From Bubalus kerabau (lineage: Eukaryota; Chordata; Mammalia; Artiodactyla; Bovidae), in the NCBI RefSeq assembly GCF_029407905.1, contig NC_073646.1, positions 15,828,001 through 15,892,000 of the forward strand: a DNA stretch of 64,000 nt, read 5' to 3'. Position numbers and translations under genes: made by a program. The notes beneath the pieces are model-generated. The model worked only from the letters and a program-made list of their open reading frames with translations, had not been told where the DNA came from and searched no databases. Numbering within the stretch: the first letter of the stretch is position 1; every line of letters begins with the position of its first letter. Positions 1 to 10,702 of this stretch are shown one piece after another.

Positions 1-513
1 CTGGGATGGGAGAGAGTGCAGGGAAGGTCAGGAAGAATAACTTGGGTTCTCATCTCTTAATTGTCCTGGCTTGATTTCCTTGAGGCATGTGTTAATCTTC
101 CCAATTTGCTGAAAGGCTCTTGCCCCAGGTGGTAAGCTTTCTAAAGCTTTGGATTTGGGTTTATAAGCTGGTTGGAGCATGCCCCGCTTCTGACCCACTC
201 CCAAGAGTTCTCCCGTCAGATTTTAGACATGCCAGCTAATTCCTTTCTATAGATTTGCCAGGTTTTATTAGGAGTAATGGTATCTAGGGTATTTTTCTTT
301 ATAGACATTATAATTAGTAATTGTTTTGAAGGGCAATTGCTGTTAAACTACTTATTTTTCCTTTTCCTGGAGGACAGGACAGTTTCCAAGACTGATTATT
401 TCACAATTGAAATTCCATGTCTCCCAGAGGTAGATTTTGAGAGCAGTTGGTGGAAGCAAAATCCTCTCTTTTGACTTTTCCCATTACGCATTCAGACACA
501 GAGACACTCACAG
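1..513. other. Unassigned non-coding sequence
   Basis: AT-rich sequence with no repeat family, splice-flanked open frame or RNA gene that I recognise. The short open frames here are not supported by any protein resemblance. Confidence 0.5.
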
Positions 514-541
514 ACACACACACACACACACACACACACAC
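514..541. repeat. (CA)n microsatellite
   Basis: An uninterrupted CA run follows a looser CAGACA stretch. This is likely a length-polymorphic simple repeat. It does not adjoin a recognisable SINE tail, unlike several GT runs further on. Confidence 0.9.
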
Positions 542-1684
542 TCCTGGGAAGGGAAGCAGAAAAACAAAGCCTCCACTGAATGTTCAACTGCTTTTATAGA
601 CAGTTGCCTGGCTCTCTGGCTAATGGGAGAGATGATGAATGCTCCCAAGATACCACTTCAGTCAATTAATTAGTTAATGTTTAAAGATGGAAAGTGTCAT
701 GCAGATGAGAACATTATGATTCTCTTAATAAAAAAGACTTAAAGTGAGAAAAAATAGGAATGACAAGACCGTGCAAGTTTTGCCTTTGAACTACGGCTTC
801 CCTCTCTGATTCCGTGGCCAGTCTCAGGGTGGTGAGCACCTCCCGACTGTCAGGCCACCTCCCGAAGGTTTTCTATACAGTGTTGTGATGAGGTGGCTTC
901 TTTTTTTTTTTTTTCTTGTAAGTGGAACGAGGGTAGGGATGTCCACAGCTGGATCTGTCGTTTGGGGCTCCAGAGCTGGGTTGGAGCCTTTCCTAAATCA
1001 GTCACCCTTCAGGAAGGACTGGCAGATGAGGGTGTGGCATGCAGGCCCTTCTTTAAGACAACCAAGGTTCAAGATCCGGGGAAGTAAAATTCAATCCTTT
1101 CTTATGAGGCTTTTGAGCTTTGAGCTTGAAAACAAGAAGGAAAACAGAGGATGGGATGCTGGGTGAGTGTTAACTGAAGATGGGAGTATAAGCAGGGGTG
1201 TTACTAAAAGGAGAGGGTCACAGGAAATGACCCCCATTGGGGCTGCAGGACTCAAGTCCCATGAGTTTGCACTGTTGCTTCCATGCTGGGTGGGTGGCCA
1301 CTTTGGTGAGAAGCTTTGGGGTGGGGGCAGACAGCCCGCATCTACTACAGGTTCCTCAAATCCTCCCTTCTCCAACCATCCTAGACAGATATCTGCATTC
1401 CCCCATTCTGCTGCCTGCACCTCACCTGCCTGTTGAGAGGGTCTTGCAGACAGGAGGTGCATCTGAAAAGCACAGACACAATGATTTCTCGAAATTTCAT
1501 TCAATCCAGATATTTGAGAAAATAGCAGTATTTGATTTGAAGACATATCCCTGGCATGACATACTCATGATTGTGGGCTGATAAAAAGACTTTTTCTTTT
1601 CTCATCACAGCTGCTCAGACATTTTTAATGAACAGAAGTTGGAAAATAATTGATTAAAACATAATCTCATCTTCCCACACAGTA
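542..1684. other. Unassigned non-coding sequence with a poly-T run
   Basis: I recognise no gene or repeat family here. A T run at about 899-914 could be the tail of an old minus-strand retrotransposon, but no body is recognisable next to it. A 151-codon minus-strand open frame at 1,091-1,546 shows no domain and is treated as chance. Confidence 0.45.
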
Positions 1685-1850
1685 GCTAGTAGTGATGGAG
1701 AACTTAGGCTCTGGAGTTAGACAGGTCTGTGGTCAGAAGCCTGGCTCTCACCCACTAGCTGTGTAAACTTGTAGTTTCCTTAAGTGCTCAGAACCTCAAC
1801 TTCCTCATCTGTAAGTGGGGAATCCTAAGAATATTTATCCTGGGAGGACT
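1685..1850 (+). repeat. MIR SINE
   Basis: The order of blocks matches the MIR core. There is a 'ctctggagttagaca' block, then 'cactagctgtgtaa', then 'cctcaacttcctcatctgtaa', followed by a purine-rich tail. The copy is strongly diverged, as expected of an element that predates placental mammals. Confidence 0.75.
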
Positions 1851-1852
1851 GG

Positions 1853-1979
1853 AAAGAAAGTTGTTTATTCTTGTTCAAATTTTCAAGGCTTGTTCATATT
1901 TTGCATAGTTATTTTACTTGTGTTCAATAAATCTAACATCTAATGCTCAAAAAAAAAAAAAAAAGAAAGTTGTTTATTC
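1853..1979 (+). mobile_element. Very short processed retrocopy of an mRNA 3' end, with its 18-bp TSD
   Basis: An insert of about 91 bp (1,871-1,961) lies between two perfect copies of aaagaaagttgtttattc at 1,853-1,870 and 1,962-1,979. The insert carries an AATAAA signal at 1,926-1,931 and becomes pure A from about 1,949. That is the layout of a polyadenylated transcript end copied by L1 machinery and severely 5'-truncated. No SINE or LINE body is recognisable in the insert. The source gene is not identified, and the insert contains no open frame of interest. Confidence 0.75.
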
Positions 1980-2470
1980 ATTCATTCCACAAATATTGAT
2001 CGAGCTTCTATGACATGGCAGACAGGTACTGGCTTGTGGGTCTCACAGTAGTAAAACAGGAAAGTCCCTTGTCTTCATGAAGTTTATATTCTCATGAGGA
2101 GGCAGACAATAATTAAGTTAACTGAAAATGGCGATGATGATCTATGAAGTAAATATAGTTAAGGAACATGATAGAGATTGGCTGGGCATGGAAGGCGGGC
2201 AACTTAGCTAGGGTGGACCTCTCTGAGATGACACTGAATTGGGAAATGAGGGCTGATAAGGAGTGAGCCCCACCAAGATCAGGAGAAGAGCATTTCTGGC
2301 AGAGGGAACAGACAGAGAAAGAGCTTGACATGCTCTAGAAAGGAAAGGCCCAGCATGGCCATACCCTGGGAAGGGTTGTGGGGGGCCTGGGAAGAGATGT
2401 GGTCAAAAAGGCAGACAAGGGCCAAATCAAATTAAGGCCTCTGAAGCTATGATCAGGAGTAAAAAATGCA
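1980..2470 (-). repeat. L2 LINE fragment
   Basis: Read on the minus strand this resembles the 3' part of L2. The plus strand shows the complement: a 'cattccacaaatattga' start, a diverged 'gaagtttatattctcatgag' block, and a later 'ggcagagggaaca' block. No protein remnant is readable. Confidence 0.6.
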
Positions 2471-3640
2471 TTCTTACTCTGGTGCCTGGCACAGAGTCAG
2501 GGCTTAGTAGTCTGTTTCCTTCCTTTACAATTCCTTTTCCTTGAAATGGGGTTGCATTTTGGTTAAGGTACCAAATTCCCATGCCAGCTTCTTCTTCCTT
2601 CCCTAAAGCTGAAAGGATCCATTTCCATACACCTTGGGAAGGGACTGAATAAGACTTCCATGTGTCTCAGAGGGAAGGGGAATACGATCCAAGATACTCA
2701 GGAGGCTACCAGCACCCATTGGATAGGTAGAATATAAGACATCAATTTCATAAGCTTGGATTTAGACATTGTAAAAAAGTCTTTACCGTATTAATTAGAA
2801 TAGAATTTATATGAGTTGGAATTCAAGAATTTGGAACCCTCAAATAACCATTCTCAAATAACCTTAAATAACTCTGCTTTGAGGAAAAGGGCAAAGACCA
2901 GGAATATGATGATAACAAATAATTTTTTAAATAAAAATTCCACAGTTCAAAGACCTCTGCTGATTCAGCCTAGTTTCTAATACCATCTTTATTCCTCTGG
3001 GCTGTGGGATACTCATCTCTCTCAGAGAGACACAGTTTCTTTGGGGGGATTCATTTACAGTGAACAGCAATATGGGCTAACATATTGATTCTTTTTCCAA
3101 GTAATAAGGGAGGAAATAAATGGCATTTTCAGTTTTGTCCCTCAGCTGACCAGGGGACAAATCTACACAAACAACGACAACAAAAGACTGTGCACTGAGT
3201 CCTGGTTAATCAAGTTTTTGTTGTGGTTGGCAGACAAAAGCTGAGCAGATTTCTCCCAAGTGTGGTGCAAAGTAGGACTGAATTTTTATATAATTTTGTC
3301 ATTAGGACCAAAAGAAGAAATTGCATCAATCAGAGATAATTTCCCTGGGCTTCCCAGAGAGGTATGAAAGGAAGAGTGAATTCCCTGTTGCTCTGAAGTG
3401 GCAGTGAGTGACCGTCCAACAGATAATCGAACAGATGGGATGAAGTGTCAATGCGAAATTGATATGCACCCTGGTGATGGACAAGAAGAAGCTGCTTAAA
3501 CTGACATAGAGGAGGCAGAGAGCGGAGATCTTGCTGAGCACCGAAGGCCAGCTGTCCCCTTGATTTGGCATCTGGAGAACGATGGAGGGTAGGGAGACAT
3601 TTGACCAAAATCTCATAGTGGAAACAGTTAACAAATAAAT
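2471..3640. other. Unassigned non-coding sequence
   Basis: No recognisable repeat or gene. Two overlapping minus-strand open frames of about 100 codons at 3,326-3,634 lie in different frames of the same bases. Neither has recognisable motifs. Confidence 0.45.
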
Positions 3641-3890
3641 TAATTTACTTTAATAAACATTCATGAAGCATCTAATCTATACCAGATACTATGCTTCGGT
3701 GATGAGATTAAAAGAATATATGTCAGCCTTTTCGCTCCCAAAGGATTGCCCACAAGGGGATGAGTAGGGGAGAGGCGGGAGAGGCAAGTTCAGGGCTATG
3801 GGAACCCTGACAGAGGAGACACAAAGACTCTGGCCTGGAGATTCAGAAACAGCTTTTTGGAAAAGGTGTCTGTGTTGGAATATTTTCTAA
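3641..3890 (-). repeat. L2-like LINE fragment
   Basis: The segment begins with 'aataaacattcatgaagcat' and a diverged version of the L2 end. It continues into a 'tttttggaaaaggtgtctgtg' block resembling the complement of the L2 3' region. It is heavily diverged. Confidence 0.45.
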
Positions 3891-3901
3891 TTTTAGAAGT
3901 A

Positions 3902-4096
3902 CAGTTGCCCCTTGAGCAATGCAGGGGTTAGGCAGGCTGATCCCTGAACAGTTGAAAATCCACATAGAACTTTACAGTTGGTCCTCCCTGTCTGAGGAGT
4001 CAGCCAACTGCCAATCATGTAGTTCTGTGTTGTGTATTTAGTGAAAAAAATAAGTGGACTCGTGCAATTCAGACCCATGTTGTTCACAGGTAACTT
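3902..4096. mobile_element. Tigger-like non-autonomous DNA transposon (MITE)
   Basis: The two ends are imperfect inverted repeats of about 24 bp: cagttgccccttgagcaatg on the left, against the complement of ttgttcacaggtaactt on the right. TA dinucleotides flank both ends (3,900-3,901 and 4,097-4,098), as expected of Tc1/mariner (pogo/Tigger) insertions. It is too short to encode a transposase, so it is an internally deleted derivative. Confidence 0.65.
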
Positions 4097-4130
4097 TACT
4101 ACATGTTTTCTTATGTTGAGATCCTATGTA

Positions 4131-4338
4131 AAGTGAAAGTGTTAGTCATTCAGTCTGACTCTTTGTAACGCTATGGACTGTAGCCAGCCAGGCTCCTCTG
4201 TCCATAGGATTCTCCAGGCAAGAATATTGGAATGGGTTGCCATTTCCTTCTCCAGGGGATCTTCCCAAGCCAGGGATCAAACCCAGGCCTTCTGCATTGC
4301 AGGTAGATTCTTTACCCTCTAAGCCACCAGAAAGGCCA
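4131..4338 (-). mobile_element. Bov-tA SINE
   Basis: The right part is the complement of the tRNA-Glu-like head (ending 'agccaccag'). The left part is the BovA body, shared with the BovB 3' end ('gtctgactctttgtaacgc'). It begins with 'aagtgaaagtgttagtc', a typical tail. The element is full length and moderately diverged. Confidence 0.85.
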
Positions 4339-4820
4339 CATAACAAATCACCCCAAAACCCTGAAGCTAAAGTCAACACAAATTTTTTATCTCATTGTTT
4401 TTGTGGATCGAGAGTCTGGCTGTGAGTTAGCGGGATCCTCTGCTTCATGGCTTTGCACAAGGCTGCAATCAAGTGTTGGCCCCTGGTCTCAAATGCAGTC
4501 TCGACCAAAGATGATTATTTCCAAGCTCACTCTCTGGTTGTTGGCAGCACTGAGTTCTTTGCTGGATGTTGGCCAGAGGCCACCCTCATTTCCTTGCTGC
4601 ATGGGTCTTGCTTTATCGAAGCATGCAAAATGGGTTCTGCCAGGGTCTGCCAGGAAGATGTAAGTCATAATCTTGTCTAACCTAATTATGGAGGCGACAC
4701 CCGTCACCTTTAGACTCAGAAGCAAGTCACACTCAGAGGAGGGGATTTCAAAAGGGTGTGAACATAAGAAGATGGAGACCATCGGAAGCCATGTCAGAAG
4801 CTATCACAGATCCCAGGAGC
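4339..4820. repeat. Ancient mammalian interspersed repeat, family unassigned
   Basis: Blocks such as 'cctctgcttcatggctttgc', 'caaggctgcaatcaag' and 'aagctcactctctggttgtt' match a widespread old mammalian repeat that I recognise by pattern but cannot name with certainty. A nearby open frame is a by-product. Confidence 0.5.
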
Positions 4821-5252
4821 AAACCTCGGAATAGGACTCATTTTAAACTTTTCTGTTAGGAAGTGTTTCCAGGAAAAACACAAGGAAGTATGTGATATCA
4901 CACAAAGTGTTGCAGAGAACTTTGGCTCAATCTGCAAGGGAGATCTGGAGACAGCATATTTTGGATTTATCCCCATCAGGGGCAAGAGAGTTGGAGTATT
5001 TATACCCTGAACCTGTAACTCATTGGCTAAGGGCTGCTTCTTGGGGGACATAAATTCCCAGGAGCTTGCGATTCTCTGAACATGAAGAGAAAGTGGGTTC
5101 CAGTAGCCCAAAGCTGTTGAGAGTGAAAGCACATGGTGTGTGTGAAAATGTCCAGGGGATCCTAGGGGTGTGGGAAGGTGGTGAATCTGCTTTTCATGTT
5201 CCTTATGAAAAATTGTAAAAACATAGGAAAATATAAAGAAGTAGATGAGTAG
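4821..5252. other. Unassigned sequence, part LTR-like
   Basis: Around 4,935-5,065 a 'ggagtatttataccctgaac' block is followed by a segment with 'ctcattggctaagggctg'. The order resembles the segment at about 58,690-58,800. This suggests a shared ancient LTR-type repeat, which I cannot assign. Confidence 0.35.
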
Positions 5253-5382
5253 AGCTTCAGGTGACTCAGTGGTAAAGAATCCACCTGCCAAGTAGGAGAT
5301 GCAGGTTCTATCCCTGGGTTGGGAAGATCCCCTGGAGAAGGAAATGCCAGTCCACTCTAATATTCTTGCCTAGGAAATCCAC
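5253..5382 (+). mobile_element. Bov-tA SINE, 3'-truncated
   Basis: The tRNA-Glu-like head ('gtgactcagtggtaaagaat', then 'ggttctatccctgggttggg') is followed by the start of the A body ('agaaggaaatgccagtccac'). The rest of the body is missing or degraded. Confidence 0.8.
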
Positions 5383-5491
5383 AACACACTGCTACTGGGA
5401 ATGAGTCTTGAAGGTTGAGTAGGAATGATTCCAGGAACAGGAGTTGGGAAGGAATCATGTAGGCAGAAGACTGTGGAGGTTAAGTGAGCAC

Positions 5492-5702
5492 GTGCTGTGC
5501 TTAGTTGCTCAGTCATGTCCGATTCTTTGTGACCCCGTGGACCATAGCCCTCGAGGCTCCTCTGTCCATGGGATTCTCCAGGCAAGAATACTGGAGTGGG
5601 TTGCCATGCCCTCCTCCAGGGGATCTTCCCAACCCAGGGGTCGAACCCAGGTCTCCCTCATTGCAGGCGGATTTGTTACTGTCTGAGCCACCAGGGAAGC
5701 CC
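5492..5702 (-). mobile_element. Bov-tA SINE
   Basis: This is a complete minus-strand copy. It starts with the tail-side 'gctcagtcatgtccgattc', runs through 'ggattctccaggcaagaata', and ends with the complement of the tRNA head ('gagccaccagggaagccc'). It is well preserved. Confidence 0.9.
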
Positions 5703-5734
5703 AGGGACTCTTTAAGTTGTGGTATATAGGCTTA

Positions 5735-5836
5735 GTGACTCTGCAGCATGTGGGATCTTAGTTCCCTGACAAGGGATCAAACTGACATCCCCTGCATTGC
5801 ATGCAGATTCTTAACTACCGGACCAATCGGGAATTG
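5735..5836 (-). mobile_element. CHR-type tRNA-Glu SINE fragment
   Basis: The block 'gcagcatgtgggatcttagt' followed by 'gggatcaaactgacatcccc' and 'gattcttaactaccggacca' is the complement of the CHR head. The A-rich tail side is missing. Confidence 0.7.
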
Positions 5837-6372
5837 AGATTGGGACCCCTGGTATGTGTGTGTCAATGGAATGGTGGAAGGTGAGGTTGCAAAAGCTATA
5901 TAGGTCCCTAAATATCCTACGGACTGAGGAGGAGGTCCTGGGGGCACTGAGTAGCCCCTGAAGGTTTGAAGTAGTATGGTGATATTGTGAGATTTGTGCT
6001 CTAGGAAGTTCTCACCACTTGACTCCCCTGACACACTGAATCAGGTCTGGGAATCAGCTATTATTAAGATGAAACATGTAAAATCAGTCTCAGATATTCA
6101 GAATTAGGTTAATTATAATCCTTGTTCTTGACACTGTCATTTCTTTATAATGAATCTCTCTTATTTTACCTTAATTGATTAAATACTTGATAATCTAATA
6201 AATTCCCTTGCAGTTATCATCCAATCCAGGTGCTGTGACGTTCATGATAGCTTCCATCTACTTCCCTTTCATGTTAGTGGGATTCTGTTCTCTTTGCTTG
6301 TTCATCAACCATTCCCCATCAAGGTAACCAAAGGTCAGATGAGCTTAGAAGTCACCCAGTCCATCTGTTTTT
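5837..6372. other. Unassigned non-coding sequence
   Basis: No recognisable repeat body, RNA gene or exon was seen. Confidence 0.45.
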
Positions 6373-6614
6373 AAAGAATCTTTCTTTTATACATATACAT
6401 GTATCTATTCTTTTTCGACTTCTTTTCCCATTTAGGTTACTATAGTATATTGAGCAGAGTCCCCTGTGCTAGACAGTAGGTCTTTGTTGGTTATCTGTTT
6501 TAATATAGCAGTGTGTACATGTCAATCACTTTGCTGTACACCTAAAACTAACACAACATTGTTAATCCACTATATTCTAATATAAAATAAAAATTAAGAA
6601 CAAAGAATCTTTCT
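6373..6614 (+). mobile_element. 5'-truncated L1 3' end with 13-bp TSD
   Basis: The L1 3' UTR text typical of cetartiodactyl L1 is present, with 'actttgctgtacacctaaaa', 'ctaacacaacattg' and an A-rich end. It lies at 6,386-6,601 between perfect copies of aaagaatctttct (6,373-6,385 and 6,602-6,614). The insert is only about 216 bp. Confidence 0.8.
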
Positions 6615-6744
6615 GTCCAGTCATGGGAAATTCACTATTTCAGCAAGTAGCCAATTCTAGTTGCTAGAAGGTTGGTTCGGCCCACTGACGCTAGCTGTGC
6701 TGGCTGTTAACTTCTTCCTTCCCCTGGAATCTGGTAAACACAGT

Positions 6745-7130
6745 CTTTAGTCAACGTGTATTGAGAACCTCCCCTGAACAAGGCACATTGTGGGGAATAT
6801 GAAGTGGTGAAGACAAGGTTTTCTGCCCCAGCAGAGTTTATAGTTTAGTAGAGGAGATAAGACAAATTCACAAACAATTATAATACAATGTCAAGAGTGC
6901 TGTGTACTTATCAGAGAGGAACAAGCAAAGTGTTATTGGAATTCAGGGAGAAAGAGATTAATTCTAGGTAGAAGAATTTGGAAGAGCTTCACGGAGGAGG
7001 TAGCATTTGGGCTGTGCCTTGATAGTAGGTGGAGATAATGATTTTGCAGAATGGGGAGAGATGATGGGATCATGCTGTCCAGGCAGAGGGAACAGCATGG
7101 ACAAAGGCTGGAGGTGAGGGAGCACAGGGC
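6745..7130 (-). repeat. L2 LINE fragment
   Basis: The complement of the L2 3' region is readable. It shows a diverged 'gtattgagaacctcccctga' block, 'gcagagtttatagtttagta', then 'ttcacggaggaggtagcatt' and 'caggcagagggaacagcatg'. Confidence 0.7.
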
Positions 7131-7261
7131 CAGTGACTCCCACAGAAATGATTATGGTATAGATTTTCATTGGCTAGGAGTCTAGATGGAAAAGTCAAAA
7201 GTTGAAGTCATGCAAGGGGACTGAGGCCACAGGCTTTCATGGTGTAAACTGTTGAAAAGTT

Positions 7262-7577
7262 AAGTGAAAGTGAAAGCCACTCAATCGTGTCCGACTCTTT
7301 GCAACCCCATGGACTATACAGTCCATGAAATTCTCCAAGCCAAAATACTGAGTGGGTGGCCTTTCCCTTCTCCAGGGGATCTTCCCAACCCAGGGATTGA
7401 ATCCAGGTCTCCCACATTGTGGGCAGATTCTTTAGTAGCTGAGCTACAAGAGAAGTCCAAGAATACTAGTGTGGGTAGCCTATCCCTTCTCCAGCAGATC
7501 TTCCTGACCCAGGAATTGAACCGGGGTCTCCTGCATTGCAGATGTATTCTTTACCAGCTGAGCTATCAGGGAAGCCC
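7262..7577 (-). mobile_element. Composite Bov-tA SINE with two tRNA-like heads
   Basis: On the minus strand the order is tRNA-like head, short partial body, second tRNA-like head, then full A body. The two heads end at about 7,460 and 7,577, with complements 'gctgagctacaagagaag' and 'gctgagctatcagggaag'. It is longer than a simple Bov-tA of about 210 bp. It may be a dimeric source element or a SINE that landed in another SINE. Confidence 0.8.
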
Positions 7578-7739
7578 TGGTATAGACTTTTACCTGCCAA
7601 TATTCCCTCACCACTTCTTCAGCTTTGATCATTCTTCCTCATCCATCTCCTCCTCTCTGTACTTCCAATGGTTGGTTTAGGTACTTTCCCACATACTCCC
7701 AAGTCTTACTGGATTTACCTCTGTCTTGGGCTTCAGTTC

Positions 7740-7905
7740 TGTCCTATCTGGTCTTGGCTCTGGTATGATTGTGTGTTTATGTCTTGGTCTCTTCCATTAG
7801 AGCAGTTTAGGGCTGGAATCATGACTTATATTCCACCATATCACCAACACTGAGTACAGTGCTTGGCTATGGTAGTTATTCGATACATAGTGTCAAGTGA
7901 GTGCA
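7740..7905 (+). repeat. L2 LINE 3' end
   Basis: This is diverged L2 end text on the plus strand: 'cattagagcagtttagggct', 'caccaacactgagtacagtg', then 'agttattcgatacatag'. Confidence 0.5.
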
Positions 7906-8180
7906 TGCTTCCTATCGTGGTTTATTACTGTCTGTTTCTTTCCTTCATATCCTGCCTGTTGGACTTCGAACGTGTATTTGGCTCCTTCTACTTGGCTGTC
8001 ACTCAAGGTCTTACCTTGCCTTATTCTAGAGTTTATTTTAATTTTATGCATTACTTTGGGACTCATATTCTAGCTTCCAATGTCCAGGCTGCAAAGATAC
8101 AATTTGGACGAGTACTATTTATTCAGCCAGTCTGCTCTGCTTAGAGCCCCAGTATCCGATCCCTTGGGCATGATTTTCAA
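7906..8180. other. Unassigned non-coding sequence
   Basis: No recognisable feature. A 93-codon plus-strand open frame at 7,863-8,144 is not supported by any domain. Confidence 0.4.
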
Positions 8181-8245
8181 TTAAACCGTTATTTATTGAC
8201 TGCCTACTACACACCAAGAATACATGATGAGGGCAGCCCAGTGTT
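8181..8245 (-). repeat. L2 LINE fragment
   Basis: A short block, 'gttatttattgactgcctac' followed by 'tacacaccaagaatac', is the complement of the L2 terminus. Confidence 0.5.
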
Positions 8246-9439
8246 GTCCCTGGGTTGACCCAAGTTTGACTACGTCTCTGAATATCTCCAGAAAAACTGA
8301 GAGACCAGAGGAAATGGCAAATACCCATGGAGAAGAGAGGTCTGATGTTTCAACCAGAGTAATTCATCCCAGGCCACAATTAGATGAGTATTTGGGTCCA
8401 TCAAGTGAGTCCTGATGGCAGCTCCCTCTTCCTCTGATCATCAGGAGTCTATTTGGGCTCTTGCGGGGAGAACGAGAGATTGTAATTCTGAAGTGGAACA
8501 GAAAGAAAGGTAATTGGATCAATGGGCTGTTAATGATGCTATTGAGCAGCTTTCTGCCAGAGCTGTGTTGTGGATGGGGCTGACCAGAGAATCTGGCCAT
8601 GCTGTGTGAATGCCCGACTTTGACACAAAGCCTTCTGCAGATTGTAAAGTGCTTTCTGTATGCATGATTTCATATAATTTATTATAATCCTCCTTGGCTA
8701 GAGAAGGCGTTTTAGGATATTAAGGCAGGATTGCCAGACAATCGGCTCCCTGTCTGGGGATGCGAAGATCTACATGGATATTTGTGCTTCACAGGGTGGT
8801 TGTGAGCATTACATGACCTTGTATTTGTTGCTGTGTGGTTTCTGCGGAGGAGAAATGGGAAGCAACATGAGTGCCTCTCCACAGTGGCATGACGGAGTAA
8901 GCTACTGAGCATCTGCTCATGGACTAGTCAGTGCTGGTCATGGAGAATGAAGTAACACTCTAGCAGGTGACTTGAAGGACTTTCTGCAAGGAACTGGTGT
9001 GTATAATATGATGCTATTTCTACAAAACAGACAGTGACCACCCATGCTCATTTATGTCTACCTGTTTGTCTAGAATAAAATGATGATGGTGACTATATGG
9101 AAGATTACAGGCAGGGCTCTTTGCAGGGGATTTCAGGCATTACAGATCATGGGGCAGTGGGATGGGGCAGGGCAAGAAAACAAAAGATGATAAAGAAATA
9201 CAAGTGCTCTCTCTTTCCTTCACACACACATACACATGTATCTATGGATAGATTTTTGTAAGGCAAATAATGAAAAAAAAAAGGTAAACAAAAGAATCAA
9301 GTGACATTTTTCTTCATGTAACATGTACTAGTGACAAACTGTGTGCTGGGCACTGTGCTTGGCAGGGGTGATGCAGTGATAAGACCTGGGACCCATCTTT
9401 AAAGTAATTTATAAATGTATCAAAGTGCAAGGCAAACTA
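8246..9439. other. Unassigned non-coding sequence
   Basis: I see no gene. A weak old MIR/L2-like trace occurs near 9,310-9,400 ('ctgggcactgtgcttggcag'). A CA-rich patch at 9,220-9,240 is short. Confidence 0.4.
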
Positions 9440-9965
9440 GAATGATTTTTCAATCCTGGCTGCACATTAGAGTCACTGCAAGAGCTTTAAAAAAAATTCC
9501 TGATGTGCAGATCCATACCCCAAACCAATTAAATCTGAACCCATGGGGGCACTTGAATTTAAAAAATCTCCCCCAGGCTTCCCTGGTGGTTCAGTGGCAA
9601 AGAATCCGCCTGCCAATGCAGGAGACATGGGTTCGATTCCTGATCTAGGAAGATCCCACATGGCGCAGAGCAGCTGTGCCCGTGGGACACAGCTATTGAG
9701 CCTGGGTTCTAGAGCCGGAAGCTGCAACTGCTGAGCTCACAGGCCACAATTACTGAAGCCCGTGTGCTCTAGAGCCTGTGCTCCACAACAAGAGAAGCCA
9801 CTGCAGCGAGAAGCCCGTGCACTGCAACAAAGAGTAGTCCCAGCTCGCTGCTGATAGAGAAAGCCCGAGTGCAGGAACAGAGACCCAGTGCAGTCAAGTA
9901 AATAGATACAATTATTAAAAAAAAAAATCTTCCTCTGATGTGAGAGTTGAGAATCACTGTCTTAG
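9440..9965 (+). mobile_element. MER5A-like hAT element, split by a CHR SINE
   Basis: The left part (9,440-9,572) carries 'ctggctgcacattagagtca' and 'accaattaaatctgaac'. The right part (9,934-9,965) carries 'gagagttgagaatcactgtc', the terminal inverted repeat side. The two parts read through once the SINE at 9,573-9,921 is set aside. Confidence 0.7.
9573..9921 (+). mobile_element. CHR-2-type tRNA-Glu SINE with TSD
   Basis: The head 'cttccctggtggttcagtgg' is followed by 'gggttcgattcctgatctag'. The CHR body follows ('gaagccactgcagcgagaag', 'aagcccgtgcactgcaac') and then an A-rich tail. Flanks are aaaaaatctccc (9,561-9,572) and aaaaaatcttcc (9,922-9,933), a 12-bp duplication with one mismatch, partly blended with the tail. 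Confidence 0.9.
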
Positions 9966-10629
9966 AACCTGAATTCTAGTACCTTAAGATACGTTATCTG
10001 TCTTGGGCCAAAATGTCTATTAATAACTCTATGCTAGCATTTTCAAAGCTCACATTTATAATATTTAACAAGGTGCCAAAGCTAAAGAAAAGAAACTCTA
10101 AAGTAATATTGACCCTGGGGAGGTGGTCCCTGAATGCCAGTGCCTGCTGTCATTCCAAGGCTGCTGAGCTAAAGGGGGACCAGAGGGATGCTGAAGGATG
10201 GAGAGAGATTAAGAAGGGGGTGCTCCGACCTCCTGGCCCCTCCCCGTGGGCTCCAAGTCCCCACCATCTGCTGAAGCTCTTTTTCTCTTGGCTTCATGGC
10301 ATTCAGATCAAAGCAGCATCTTCTTGCCTGTGCTTACCTGGCTGAAGCAATGAGATTCTGGAATTAATTGGGGGTACTCCCTCCTCTAAGATGTTGACAC
10401 TTCCTAATGAATTGTTTTCTCACTTAAAAATACATACTTATGTTGCTTAAGGAGACTCAACAGGTGAAGCCCAGTAATTATGGATCTCTGCAGGAAGGGA
10501 AAGAGCAAGCAGCAGCTGGTCCCCTGTAAGAGCATCATCGAGCAGCCCCACCTGCACAGGAAAGGGAGACACCAGTCGGAATGATGTCATTGAGGCAGCA
10601 GACAATAGTGGCATGAAGCGATGTCTTAA
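9966..10629. other. Unassigned non-coding sequence
   Basis: No recognisable repeat or exon. A 110-codon open frame at 10,013-10,345 has no domain and no splice or promoter support that I can defend. Confidence 0.4.
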
Positions 10630-10702
10630 TTCCCTGCTCAGGAATTAAATCTGGGTAGCCTGGATGAAAACTAGGAATCTTAGCCACCAAACCAGCAAGG
10701 GC
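10630..10702 (-). pseudogene. tRNA-Glu(UUC)-like pseudogene
   Basis: Read on the minus strand, about 73 nt resemble tRNA-Glu. The D-arm region reads TGGTGGCTAAGATTCC, the anticodon arm is CCTAG-TTTTCAT-CCAGG with UUC in loop position, and the T-arm region is diverged (AGATTTAATTCCTG). The acceptor ends CCCT and AGGG can pair. The T-loop departs from GTTCGA, so it is unlikely to be a working gene. It lies about 32 bp beyond the inferred 3' edge of the minus-strand LTR. It is distinct from the tRNA-like heads of the local SINEs. Confidence 0.5.

Noticed and set aside
1091..1546. A 151-codon minus-strand open frame
   Set aside because: No domain, and overlapping plus-strand frames of similar quality cover the same bases.
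7264..7680. A 138-codon plus-strand open frame
   Set aside because: It runs through the antisense of a composite Bov-tA SINE into flanking sequence.
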